Origin: Lewinellaceae bacterium
GTDB lineage: Bacteria > Bacteroidota > Bacteroidia > Chitinophagales > Saprospiraceae
Assembly (NCBI GenBank): GCA_020636025.1
Contig: JACJYQ010000001.1
Span: 434,001 to 498,000, forward strand
Direction: 5' to 3'
DNA: 64,000 nucleotides
This document shows positions 50,217 through 59,093 of this stretch, one piece after another. Within the stretch, counting starts at the first letter, position 1, and every line of letters starts with the position of its first letter. The notes under the pieces are model-generated. The model worked only from the letters and a program-made list of their open reading frames with translations. It did not search any database and had not been told where the DNA came from. The position numbers and the translations under genes were made by a program.

Positions 50217-53200
50217 ATGAAACAACGTTTTCTACTAACCTTAATAATGGCAGTTTGCATGGCTGTCACTGCTTTTTCACAGGGCGCTCCACAAGGATTT
50301 AATTACCAAAGTATTGTTAGAAATACCAATGGTGATCCAATTGTCAACCAATCTGTGTCTTTGCTTTTTGCCATCAGAACCGGGTCGGTTATGGGGCCGA
50401 TTGCCTATTATGAAAAACACACAACCGCCACCAATGACTTTGGCCTGGTGAATTTGGTCATTGGTCAGGGTACGCCTTTGCAGGGTACTTTTTCCACGCT
50501 TGACTGGGCAGCCAGCTCCATGTATCTGACGGTGAGTATTGAAAGCTCGCCCAATGTGTTCGATGAGCTTGGTTCTTCTCAATTACTCAGCGTTCCGTAC
50601 GCATTATTTGCTCAAAGCAGTGGAAATAGCAGTAATGGCGATAACTGGGGCTCCCAGACAGCCTTTACCAATTCTTCCATGACTGGAAATGGCCTTGCCG
50701 GCAACCCACTTGGGCTTGCCCAACAAAATGCCCAACAAGGACAGGTATTAAAATGGAATGGTTCTTCATGGGCCCCTGCTGATGATATCATTGGCATGGG
50801 AAGCAGTGGTGGAACTGTTACCGAAGTAAATACTGGCGCCGGACTAACCGGTGGACCGATTACCGTTTCCGGCACAATCGGTCTTAGCAACACAGGTGTT
50901 GCTCCGGGTACTTATGGTAGCGCTACTGAAATCCCGGTAATTACTGTAGATGCCCAGGGACGAGTGAGTAACATTTTTAAGACAATTGTACAACCAGGTG
51001 CTGTAGGCTTGAATTCCGGGACTGGTATTTCAGTTATCACAAACGGGTTCAACAACTTCACTGTGGTAAACACCGGGGATACAGATGCCAGTGATGACTT
51101 GACAAATACAACACAATTTGGAGGAGATGTTTCCGGAACAGCTAATAACCTTCAAATTAATCCCAGCGCCATTATAAACGCTGATATGGCTCCAAATTCA
51201 ATCGGTTCTCCTAACATCATCGACGGAGCCGTATCTGGAGTGAAAATTAGTCAAATGAACGCACAGAACGGACAGGTACTGAAATGGAATGGTGCTGCAT
51301 GGGCCCCCGCTCTGGATGAAACCGGTATGGTTACCTTGAACGGAGGAACCGGCATTACCATCTCCGGAACTTCTCCGAATTATACAATTACAAACTCCGG
51401 TGACACCAATCCGAATGATGATATCACCACTTCGTCAATTGCGGATGGTGATATCACAGGACCATTCAATGCACTTCAAATCAAGCCAAATGTGGTAACG
51501 GGTGTTGAAATAGTAGATAATGCTATCTCTAGCTCCAAAATTCAGGATGGTGCTGTTGGAACGACAGAAATCGCCAATGGTGCAGTTAATACAGTAGATC
51601 TGGCTGATGGATCAGTAACTGCTGCCAAACTATCAGATATGAACGCTTCCAATGGCGAGATACTGCGTTGGGATGGAAACTTCTGGGTGCCTTCTATCGA
51701 TCAGGTTGGATCCTTTAGTGTGCTCCCAGGTATAGGAATAGATGTTTCAGTGTCTGGTAACACCTTTGTAATAAACAATGCCGGTGATACCGATGCTTTG
51801 GATGATGTAACCAACACCACCTTGTTTGGTGGAGATGTATCGGGTACTGCCAGCAACTTGCAAATAAATACAGGGGCCGTAATCAATGCTGATATGGCAG
51901 CCAACTCTATTTCAACACCCAATCTGCAGGATGGCTCAGTAACAGGTGCCAAGCTCAATCAAATGAATGCTCTGAACGGACAGGTACTGAAATGGAATGG
52001 CACGAATTGGGCTCCAGGAAATGATGTTGGTGGTGGAAATGGTGATAACTGGGGTACTCAGGTGGCCGCTACCGGTAATGCCATTAGTGGAAATGGAACA
52101 GTGGGAAGTCCATTGAATATTGCACAGCAGGGTGCAGGAAATGGCCAGGTACTGAAATGGAACGGAGGTTCCTGGACGCCCGGCAATGATAACGATTCAG
52201 GTGGTGATGACTGGGGTACTCAATCTGTTGTTGCCAATGCTACATTGGAAGGGAATGGTACAGCCGGTACACCTTTGAAACTGGCTCAGCAAGGTGCTGT
52301 CAACGGTCAAATTTTGAAATGGAACGGAGGTGCCTGGGCACCAGCCGACGATGCAGGTGGAGATGACTGGGGCGGTCAGGTGACCCAAACATCAGCCCGC
52401 CTTACTGGCGACGGTACTGCGGGAAGCCCATTGGATATAGCAGAACAAGGTGCTTTTGTGGGACAGGTGTTGAAATGGAACGGAACTAATTGGGCTCCTG
52501 ATAATGACTTAACAGGTTCTGGAACCGGCGACTCTTATTTCGCAGGTACCGGTATCAGCATCACGGGTGCTTCACCCATGTTTACCATAAACAATATTGG
52601 TGATAATGACAATGATGCTTCCAATGAAATACAGGTATTGTCGCTGGCTGGTCCAGACACCTTGAAACTTTCCAAAGGTGGTGGAATGGTTATCCTCCCT
52701 TCAGGTGGAGGCGGTAATGATTACATGGCTGGTCCTGGTATCAGCATTACTGGCACAGCACCAAATCTGACGATCAATAATACCGGTGATAGCGATGCCG
52801 ATCCATTGAATGAAATTCAGGTGCTTTCTTTGGTAGGTCCGGATACACTTTCCTTGTCTAAAAACGGTGGTAAAGTAAAATTGCCAGCTCAGAACACATA
52901 CAGTGCCGGTACCGGCATAAGCATTACAGGATCCGCTCCAAACTTTACAATCAACAATACCGGAGATGTGGATAAAGACACACTCAATGAAATACAGATG
53001 CTTGATTTGACTGGCACAGTTCTCAGTCTTAATAAGAATGGCGGTGATATTGACCTTGGTCCATTGCTCGGAGCAGGTGGCAATTTCTGGATGTTGAATG
53101 GAGACGATATTTTCAATGTGAATACCGAATCTGTTTTGATCGGTACAAATTCCAGTGTTTCAGGAAAGTTACAGGTTGTGAATGCTGATCCCATGCATGA

Positions 53201-54146
53201 AGCAGGTCACTTTACACAAACCGGTGGTACAAAAGCAGCCATATTTGCTGAAGCAAAAGCAGGCGCTGCTGCCTATTTTACTTCAGAAACAGGCCCGGCC
53301 TTATTAACTGGTGATGGTAAAGTGGGTATTGGTAATGTGATTCCTCAGGCCATTGTTCACGTAAATGGCGATGGTGAATCCATGCGTATTCAGGGTGCTT
53401 CACCTATTATTACGTTTGTATCAACGGCTACCCCCGGTATTCCGGGTGTCGGCGGATTTATCCGCCAAGGTGCTCCTAATCTCGTAATTGGATCAAACGG
53501 TGCCAACCAGTCAATTCAGATAAAACCAAATGGTATGGACGCCATAAATGCAGAAGGAGTTAATGGTAATGTAGGTATTGGAAGCGCAGCTGTTCCTACA
53601 GGTAAACTGCATGTATTCCATGACAAAGCTGGTTTGATAGTTGAAAATACCAACAGCGGCGCCAACTGGGAGTTTTTTGTAAACCCAGGAAACGGTTCGC
53701 TGGAGCTTTACAACAGTTTCCTGGGTAACTTCCCAGCGGGAACCTTTGCAGTAAATGGAATTTACATGCCTTCTGATCGTCGTTTGAAAAAAGATATCAC
53801 CTCAATTTCAAACGGAGTTTTGGAGAAAATCATGAAATTAAATCCGGTTACTTATCGTTACAAACCTGAAAGTGAATCTTCAAAAGCTTCTGTTGGATTT
53901 ATTGCACAGGAAGTAGATGAGCTGTTCCCTGAATTGGTAGGCAAAAACGCAAAACGCGGTGGCACAGAAGAACTACTCTCTCTGAACTATACTGGATTTG
54001 GAGTATTGGCTATTAAAGCCATTCAGGAGCAGGAGGAAGAGCTGAATTCTTTGAGAAAAGAAAATGATTTGTTGAAGTCTAAAACTGTAGAACTTGAGTC
54101 AAGACTTGAGGCCTTGGAGCAGGCAATAAAGCTAAAAAAGGATTAA
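50217..54146 (+). CDS. Giant repeat protein with C-terminal peptidase-S74 intramolecular chaperone
   Basis: A 1309-residue protein with a signal peptide (residues 1-21, MAVTAFSQ). After an N-terminal domain (residues 25-135) it has seven copies of a module containing GQVLKWNGxxWxPxxD and six copies of GTGISITGxxPxFTINNTGD. The last 125 residues are a tail-fibre chaperone domain: PSDRRLKKDITSISNGVLEK, LNPVTYRYKPES, ASVGFIAQEVDELFPELVGK and a final coiled coil (EELNSLRKENDLLKSKTVEL). Ser1186 and Lys1191 match the cleavage dyad of S74 domains, so the trimeric chaperone is expected to cut itself off after folding. It is probably a surface fibre or adhesin. No T9SS sorting domain is seen. Confidence 0.85.
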   Translation: MKQRFLLTLIMAVCMAVTAFSQGAPQGFNYQSIVRNTNGDPIVNQSVSLLFAIRTGSVMGPIAYYEKHTTATNDFGLVNLVIGQGTPLQGTFSTLDWAASSMYLTVSIESSPNVFDELGSSQLLSVPYALFAQSSGNSSNGDNWGSQTAFTNSSMTGNGLAGNPLGLAQQNAQQGQVLKWNGSSWAPADDIIGMGSSGGTVTEVNTGAGLTGGPITVSGTIGLSNTGVAPGTYGSATEIPVITVDAQGRVSNIFKTIVQPGAVGLNSGTGISVITNGFNNFTVVNTGDTDASDDLTNTTQFGGDVSGTANNLQINPSAIINADMAPNSIGSPNIIDGAVSGVKISQMNAQNGQVLKWNGAAWAPALDETGMVTLNGGTGITISGTSPNYTITNSGDTNPNDDITTSSIADGDITGPFNALQIKPNVVTGVEIVDNAISSSKIQDGAVGTTEIANGAVNTVDLADGSVTAAKLSDMNASNGEILRWDGNFWVPSIDQVGSFSVLPGIGIDVSVSGNTFVINNAGDTDALDDVTNTTLFGGDVSGTASNLQINTGAVINADMAANSISTPNLQDGSVTGAKLNQMNALNGQVLKWNGTNWAPGNDVGGGNGDNWGTQVAATGNAISGNGTVGSPLNIAQQGAGNGQVLKWNGGSWTPGNDNDSGGDDWGTQSVVANATLEGNGTAGTPLKLAQQGAVNGQILKWNGGAWAPADDAGGDDWGGQVTQTSARLTGDGTAGSPLDIAEQGAFVGQVLKWNGTNWAPDNDLTGSGTGDSYFAGTGISITGASPMFTINNIGDNDNDASNEIQVLSLAGPDTLKLSKGGGMVILPSGGGGNDYMAGPGISITGTAPNLTINNTGDSDADPLNEIQVLSLVGPDTLSLSKNGGKVKLPAQNTYSAGTGISITGSAPNFTINNTGDVDKDTLNEIQMLDLTGTVLSLNKNGGDIDLGPLLGAGGNFWMLNGDDIFNVNTESVLIGTNSSVSGKLQVVNADPMHEAGHFTQTGGTKAAIFAEAKAGAAAYFTSETGPALLTGDGKVGIGNVIPQAIVHVNGDGESMRIQGASPIITFVSTATPGIPGVGGFIRQGAPNLVIGSNGANQSIQIKPNGMDAINAEGVNGNVGIGSAAVPTGKLHVFHDKAGLIVENTNSGANWEFFVNPGNGSLELYNSFLGNFPAGTFAVNGIYMPSDRRLKKDITSISNGVLEKIMKLNPVTYRYKPESESSKASVGFIAQEVDELFPELVGKNAKRGGTEELLSLNYTGFGVLAIKAIQEQEEELNSLRKENDLLKSKTVELESRLEALEQAIKLKKD

Positions 54147-54177
54147 TTCCGGGTTTTATTAAAAGGTTTCACGAATT

Positions 54178-54209
54178 TTGAGGCGGCATCGACAAAGGTG
54201 CCGCCTCAA
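54178..54209 (+). terminator. Hairpin terminator after the S74 gene
   Basis: Arms TTGAGGCGGCA (54178-54188) and TGCCGCCTCAA (54199-54209) form an 11-base GC-rich stem around a 10-base loop in the 93-base gap before the next gene. The following sequence is only moderately T-rich. Confidence 0.65.
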
Positions 54210-54239
54210 GCATTTTAGCCCAAACACTATCTAAATCTG

Positions 54240-55478
54240 ATGTTTTTCAGGAATAAACGCATATTGATTTTTATCCCTTTTATCTTTTTTTCAATAGGGA
54301 TAACGGCACAAAATGGCCAGTCTTTTTTACAAGATACCTTTTGCGCCAATCAAACTATCCTGGTTGTCAATCAATTATTCAGTCCATCAAACCCAAGTGG
54401 TACCGTAATCATTCCCGGTGGGGCTTATAACGGGGCAGACAGTATCATACACGTAGATTTTACCTTCAACCAGCCAGTAGAAATTACCATTAATGATACG
54501 CTTTGTACTGGTGACACCCTTTGGGCTGGAGGAAAAGCATTTCATGCAAACTTTCCTTTTGGACAAGTGATCGTCCAGGAGGGAGCGGTAAATGGATGTG
54601 ATAGCGTCATACATGTAGACCTTACTTTCACCAGCACTCCTTACGATTACCACGTAGATATTTGCGAAGGAGATACCATTTACATAAACGGAACCGCTTA
54701 CCATGCCTTCCATACCAGTGGCACAGAAGTAATTTCAAATGGATTATGTGATAGCATAATAAATGTCACGGTCAATGCCATTACACCGCCTTTCAGCAAT
54801 CTCGTCGATACGCTTTGTCCGGATGAATATTACATCATCAACGGTACCCGATACGATTACGACAACCGAAGCGGATATGAAATTTTGCCTAATGCTTCTG
54901 TGACCGGTTGTGATTCTATTGTCGCCATCGACCTGGAATTCAGAGAATTATGGGTGTACATCGGGGAAGATAGAGAGTTGATTATAGGTGATACTGTATG
55001 CATTACCCCGCTGTATGGGCTTACGCCACTAAGCTTGCAATGGTTGCCAACTCCACCATGCGCCGATTCATTGTGTTTGGATAATTGCATTCAACCCCTT
55101 GATCCTGTTTCGTTTACACTGCTGGCAACGGATGTCAGTGGTTGCGTGCTGCGCGATGACATTCATATTTCCATTTCGAGCAAAAGCCGGGTGTATGCCC
55201 CGAATGCTTTTAACCCCGATGCTTCAGAGCCGAACAATCACTTTTACCTGAGTTGCGATATGGGGGTGGTCAATATCAAGCGTATGTTTATTGCCGACCG
55301 CTGGGGTGAGTTGTTGTATGATCGTCAAAATATTTCTCCAAACAGTCCACTCGACGGGTGGGATGGGTATTATCGAGGGGAAATAATGCATCCGGATACC
55401 TATATATTCTGGGCCGAACTGGAACGAATTGATGGAAGCACCTTTATAGAGAAGGGAGGCTTTAGCCTGATCAGGTAG
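54240..55478 (+). CDS. Surface protein with gliding-motility-type (T9SS type B) C-terminal domain
   Basis: A 412-residue protein with a signal peptide (residues 1-23, FSIGITAQ). The body holds about four short repeats with conserved Cys-Asp-Ser-Ile motifs (NGADSIIHVDFTF, NGCDSVIHVDLTF, LCDSIINVTV, TGCDSIVAIDLEF) separated by DTLCxGDT-like strands. It ends in a type B sorting domain: VYAPNAFNPDASEPNNHFYL, IADRWGELLYD, LDGWDGYYRGEIM and FWAELERIDGSTFIEKGGFS. It is the last of the three-gene surface-protein group and overlaps msrA, which converges, by 8 bases. Confidence 0.85.
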   Translation: MFFRNKRILIFIPFIFFSIGITAQNGQSFLQDTFCANQTILVVNQLFSPSNPSGTVIIPGGAYNGADSIIHVDFTFNQPVEITINDTLCTGDTLWAGGKAFHANFPFGQVIVQEGAVNGCDSVIHVDLTFTSTPYDYHVDICEGDTIYINGTAYHAFHTSGTEVISNGLCDSIINVTVNAITPPFSNLVDTLCPDEYYIINGTRYDYDNRSGYEILPNASVTGCDSIVAIDLEFRELWVYIGEDRELIIGDTVCITPLYGLTPLSLQWLPTPPCADSLCLDNCIQPLDPVSFTLLATDVSGCVLRDDIHISISSKSRVYAPNAFNPDASEPNNHFYLSCDMGVVNIKRMFIADRWGELLYDRQNISPNSPLDGWDGYYRGEIMHPDTYIFWAELERIDGSTFIEKGGFSLIR

Positions 55479-56046
55479 CGTTTTCCCGAAGTAATTCTTT
55501 AAACTGTTTTCTGAATTTTAGCACCTTGGGTGCTATGATAACCGAGCAGTATGGTTGGTTTGGATTGTCTTTAAAATAGTTCTGGTGATATTTTTCTGCG
55601 GAGAAATAATTTGTCAAGGGACTTATTTCCGTCACAATAGGGTCGCTCCACAGATCTGAAGCCCAGGATTTTGTTTCTTCTGCAATTTGTTTTTGAACTT
55701 CAGAATTGTAGAAAATAACGGATCGATATTGAGTACCCCGGTCATTTCCCTGGCGGTTCAGCGTAGTAGGGTCGTGAACTGTAAAAAATATCTGGAGGAT
55801 CTGCTCAAGAGAAATAACTTCAGAATCAAAAGATATTTTAACCACCTCCGCATGACCTGTACTGCCGGAGCAAACTTCTCTGTAGCTGGGATTGTTGATT
55901 TTCCCGCCGGCATAACCGCTCTCCACACTATACACGCCTTTCAAGTCCTGATACATAATTTCAACGCACCAAAAGCAGCCACCTCCTATCACAATTGTTT
56001 CTGATTGCAGCTCATGAGAGCTATTACTTTTTAAAATGCCTTCCAT
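55471..56046 (-). CDS. msrA: Peptide methionine sulfoxide reductase MsrA
   Basis: A 191-residue enzyme that reduces methionine-S-sulfoxide in proteins. The catalytic motif GGGCFWCVEIMYQDLKGV is at about residues 21-38, followed by GYAGGKINNPSYREVCSGST, HAEVVKISFD, HDPTTLNRQGNDRGTQYRSV and YHQNYFKDNP. The first Cys of GCFWC is the active nucleophile. No MsrB domain is attached. It has no signal peptide and should be cytosolic. Confidence 0.95.
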   Translation of the reverse strand: MEGILKSNSSHELQSETIVIGGGCFWCVEIMYQDLKGVYSVESGYAGGKINNPSYREVCSGSTGHAEVVKISFDSEVISLEQILQIFFTVHDPTTLNRQGNDRGTQYRSVIFYNSEVQKQIAEETKSWASDLWSDPIVTEISPLTNYFSAEKYHQNYFKDNPNQPYCSVIIAPKVLKFRKQFKELLRENAT

Positions 56047-56137
56047 AAACTATTTGATTTAGTCTGAAGAACAACAGCCAGACTGTCAACAAGTTGAGTC
56101 GGTTTTCTCAAATTTTTAATGGAAATACAGGACACGC

Positions 56138-56908
56138 TCAGATTGACCTGTACAAATTGTATCCATTTTCGCCAGCGAGGTAGTTTAGGAAGCGATTCAA
56201 ACCCTGCCATTTGGCATCATCAAGCGTATAGCTGATATTATCTCGGAAATAGGATTCCATGTCAAATTTCTCCATGTTTGGGAGAATTTTGATGAGCTCC
56301 GGTAAGTTGCCCACACCTATTTTTAGAGCCTTGTTGAAATGTTCCATTAGGTCCGGGTTCAAAGGCTTTATGGAAATCCAGGCGGCAAATACAAATGGCA
56401 AACCCGTCCAGGCATTCCAGGCCTCTCCAAGATCATACACATAAGGATATTGTGTGTCTAAACCAATGGTTCTATCTCCTATGATCAAAGCTGCCGTATC
56501 TCCTGAAATCTGGTTTTCGAAACCCTGGGGCGCTGGAATTAATTCCGGGCTGATTTTCCAATAATGGTTGCACAGTAAGTGAGTTAGCGCAACCGAGCTT
56601 TTCGAATGGAAATCCAGATAGATCCTCCGAATTTCCTCCAAAGGCTTTTCAGAAAAAATGCAAACGGTTTTCACTTTACCTGTGGCACCTATGCAATATT
56701 TAGATGCCAGATAAGCCTGGGGCAGAGTGGGGATCACTGCAACCGGTGTTAAGGCAAGATCAACTTCATTTGCCAATAATTTCTCGGCGCATACAGAAGG
56801 TATGTCAAGGCTAATGTCCAAATTTCCCGCTAAATTACTGCGGAAAAGGCCATAAATAAAAGGCTTGGTATTCAGGTAGCTGACTGCGGAAAGACGGAGT
56901 TGCGACAT
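56138..56908 (-). CDS. mqnA: Chorismate dehydratase, menaquinone biosynthesis (futalosine pathway)
   Basis: A 256-residue periplasmic-binding-protein-like enzyme that dehydrates chorismate to 3-enolpyruvylbenzoate, the first step of the futalosine route. The signature RLSAVSYLNTKPFIYGL is at the N-terminus, followed by DLALTPVAVIPTLPQAYLAS, IYLDFHSKSSVALTHLL, ALIIGDRTI and YDLGEAWNAWTGLPFVFAAW. The length is normal. The start ATG lies 8 bases from a -7-like TACCTTCG (56923-56916), so the mRNA may have almost no leader. With the UbiD-family gene at 7621 it supports the futalosine pathway in this organism. Confidence 0.92.
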   Translation of the reverse strand: MSQLRLSAVSYLNTKPFIYGLFRSNLAGNLDISLDIPSVCAEKLLANEVDLALTPVAVIPTLPQAYLASKYCIGATGKVKTVCIFSEKPLEEIRRIYLDFHSKSSVALTHLLCNHYWKISPELIPAPQGFENQISGDTAALIIGDRTIGLDTQYPYVYDLGEAWNAWTGLPFVFAAWISIKPLNPDLMEHFNKALKIGVGNLPELIKILPNMEKFDMESYFRDNISYTLDDAKWQGLNRFLNYLAGENGYNLYRSI

Positions 56909-56910
56909 GG

Positions 56911-56923
56911 CGTGGCGAAGGTA
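56911..56923 (-). promoter_or_regulatory. Candidate -7 region of mqnA, 13-base match to the gcvP upstream region
   Basis: On the minus strand TACCTTCGCCACG, with TACCTTCG one mismatch from TAnnTTTG, ends 3 bases before the mqnA ATG. The identical 13 bases occur at 62026-62038 upstream of gcvP. Confidence 0.4.
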
Positions 56924-57078
56924 GGGGAGCGAGTTTTATAAAATAAATTTTATCTAAGTTTCTTGAATGAAGCTTCTGCCATTTTATTTAAAAGTTAATT
57001 GAATGACGCTTAGGCAATTTTACTTTACTTTCAGGCCATTAATAACGAGTTATTTATCATCTAAGCCTCCCATAAATT

Positions 57079-57720
57079 ATGAATAACCTTCAAGCCAAAA
57101 CCTTATTCCCCATAACAACAAGACTTATATTCTACCTGTTGTTCAAGCTAACAAAGATGATTGCCCGGTGGTTGGTATACATTGCAGCCGGCATAGTAAC
57201 CTGGCTGCTTTTTGATAAACTTCCTCCGGTAATTTTATGGATGTTGATCCTCCTAATTCTTGGATCAATGAGTCTGCACAGCATTTTGCACCAACAAAAC
57301 AGGCTTGACAGCCAATTCAAATATTATTGCAGGGTAGTTTTTTTTGCCTGCCTTCCCATGATCTTTGTTTTTGCAGGCAACCGCTTTGCAACTTGGGTTA
57401 CTTCAGATTCAGAGGCCATAACACATCAATCAACTTTTGTAACAGGAGAGGTGCCTTCAAAGGAGTTTTTGGAGTTAAAAGCTTTTGAAAAGGAAGCATT
57501 TAAGAAAGGAGGGAAAGGAAAAGGCAAGTTAAAAAGTGCTGTAAGTAGCCTTTTTACAAAAGGTAAAGAAATGAATACAGCTACTCAGATATTACTGATC
57601 ATTGTACTGGCTGTTTTATTTATCTTAATTTTACTCGTAGCAACTCTTTATGCCGCATTAGACGGAGCTGGTGATGGATGCGGCGCTTCGTCAAACGATT
57701 CGGATAGTTGTTGTCTTTAA
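57079..57720 (+). CDS. Multi-pass membrane protein of unknown function with Cys-rich tail
   Basis: A 213-residue protein with four probable membrane segments (about 28-45, 49-68, 84-104 and 168-193); a start at the ATG at 57157 would keep them all. Between the third and fourth segments there is a basic loop (LKAFEKEAFKKGGKGKGKLK). The C-terminus is GDGCGASSNDSDSCCL, with four Cys in the last 13 residues, which could bind metal or be lipid-modified. No family recognised. The next gene starts 21 bases downstream. Confidence 0.55.
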   Translation: MNNLQAKTLFPITTRLIFYLLFKLTKMIARWLVYIAAGIVTWLLFDKLPPVILWMLILLILGSMSLHSILHQQNRLDSQFKYYCRVVFFACLPMIFVFAGNRFATWVTSDSEAITHQSTFVTGEVPSKEFLELKAFEKEAFKKGGKGKGKLKSAVSSLFTKGKEMNTATQILLIIVLAVLFILILLVATLYAALDGAGDGCGASSNDSDSCCL

Positions 57721-57741
57721 TTTTGGTTACATATAAATACT

Positions 57742-59016
57742 GTGCAAATTAGTCATCAAAAGATCAGCGGCTGGGGAAACTATCCCCAAATTCAGGCTAA
57801 TGTTGCCACACCAGATACGCTGGAAGAGCTGCAACAGTACATAATAAGTCAACCTTCTATTATCACCCGTGGAAATGGAAAAAGTTATGGCGACGCGTCC
57901 TTGGGTAGCCATGTTGTCTCTACAAGTCGTTTCAAAAAACTGATAAGTTTTGATTCAGAAAATGGCATCGTTGAGTGCGAATCGGGAATGTTGTTGGCTG
58001 AATTGTTGCCGATCATAGTTCCTGAAGGTTGGTTTTTTCAGGTCACGCCGGGCATAAAGAATATTACCATTGGTGGCGCCATCGCTTCAGATGTTCACGG
58101 AAAAAACCACCCAGGCAAAGCTTGCTTTTCCAGCCATCTATTGTCTTTCAAACTGATGCAGGCAGACGGGCAAATGATTACCTGCTCACGCACTGAAAAT
58201 ACAGATGTATTCTGGCAATCCTGCGGCGGAATGGGCTGGTCGGGCGTAATCACTTCAGCGCGTATTCAGCTTATGCGAATAAGCAGCACCAGGATGAATC
58301 AAAGAACCATAAGGTGTGAGAATCTCGAACAACTTTTCAAGGCGTTTTCAGAAAATGAAAGTTCTGCTTATGCCGCAGCCTGGGTGGATACAACTTCAAA
58401 AGGGAAAAGCTTTGGGAGAGGTGCCTTGCATCTGGCAGATCATCAGACTGGGACACAAGCACTTAATTGGCCCAGGAAAAAAGCTTTCACAATCCCGGCT
58501 TTCGCCCCAGAATGGTTGTTGAATTCCCTAACGATAAGGGTATTTAATGAGCTCATTTACCGGAGAAACAAGAGCCAAGACAAAATCGTAGAAATGGATG
58601 CCTTTTTCTATCCACTCGATGTGTTGAATCACTGGAACCGCATGTACGGCAGACGAGGCCTGGTTCAATACCAATTCTGCCTTCCCGAGAACCAGGCGTT
58701 TGAAGGCATGCAAAAAATATTGAACCATATAAGTCGTAGCTCTGAAACACCATTTCTCAGTGTCCTGAAACGCCACGGAGATCGCCCACCTGAAGCGATT
58801 AACTCTTTCCCAATTAAAGGATACTCCCTGGCTCTCGACTTCCCAAGAACAAAAGGAATCTGCGCCTTTGCAAAAGAACTAGACGAAATGGTTTGGAGTT
58901 TCAATGGAAAAATATACCTCACAAAAGACGCCTGCTCCAAGCCAAAAATGGGCAGGGTGGATCCTCATGGCTTTTCGCCAAAATTCAGCTCCGCACTCCG
59001 GGAAAGAATATCTTAA
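57742..59016 (+). CDS. FAD-binding oxidoreductase, DprE1/aldonolactone oxidase-like
   Basis: A 424-residue protein of the VAO/PCMH flavoprotein family. The FAD phosphate-binding loop is ITRGNGKSYGDASLGSHV, followed by GIVECESGMLLAELLPIIVP, GWFFQVTPGIKNITIGGAIA, SDVHGKNHPGKACFSSHLLS and the C-terminal GDRPPEAINSFPIKGYSLAL and LTKDACSKPKMGRVDP. The overall order fits decaprenyl-phosphoryl ribose oxidase-like or aldonolactone oxidases; the substrate is not fixed. It starts with GTG at 57742, 21 bases after the membrane-protein gene. Just after its end lies a heptamer repeat zone. Confidence 0.8.
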   Translation: MQISHQKISGWGNYPQIQANVATPDTLEELQQYIISQPSIITRGNGKSYGDASLGSHVVSTSRFKKLISFDSENGIVECESGMLLAELLPIIVPEGWFFQVTPGIKNITIGGAIASDVHGKNHPGKACFSSHLLSFKLMQADGQMITCSRTENTDVFWQSCGGMGWSGVITSARIQLMRISSTRMNQRTIRCENLEQLFKAFSENESSAYAAAWVDTTSKGKSFGRGALHLADHQTGTQALNWPRKKAFTIPAFAPEWLLNSLTIRVFNELIYRRNKSQDKIVEMDAFFYPLDVLNHWNRMYGRRGLVQYQFCLPENQAFEGMQKILNHISRSSETPFLSVLKRHGDRPPEAINSFPIKGYSLALDFPRTKGICAFAKELDEMVWSFNGKIYLTKDACSKPKMGRVDPHGFSPKFSSALRERIS

Positions 59017-59022
59017 TAGTGG

Positions 59023-59092
59023 TTAATGATTAATGATTAATTTAGGTAACACCATTAACCATTAACCATTAACCATTAACCATTAACCATTA
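59023..59092. repeat. Heptamer tandem repeats, 2 x TTAATGA then 6 x ACCATTA
   Basis: Two units of TTAATGA plus a partial copy (59023-59041) are followed by six exact ACCATTA units (59051-59092). The block fills the gap between the convergent FAD oxidase stop (59016) and the gcvP stop (59094). The two units are related, since one is close to the complement of the other (TAATGGT versus TTAATGA). Confidence 0.9.
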
Positions 59093-59093
59093 A

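Noticed and set aside
50217..54146. Prophage, suggested by the tail-fibre-type S74 domain
   Set aside because: No capsid, portal, terminase, integrase or lysis genes are near; the signal peptide and the T9SS neighbours point to a cellular surface protein.
36107..59092. Possible CRISPR arrays made of the short tandem repeats
   Set aside because: Units are 7-8 bp with no spacers between copies, and no cas genes are present.
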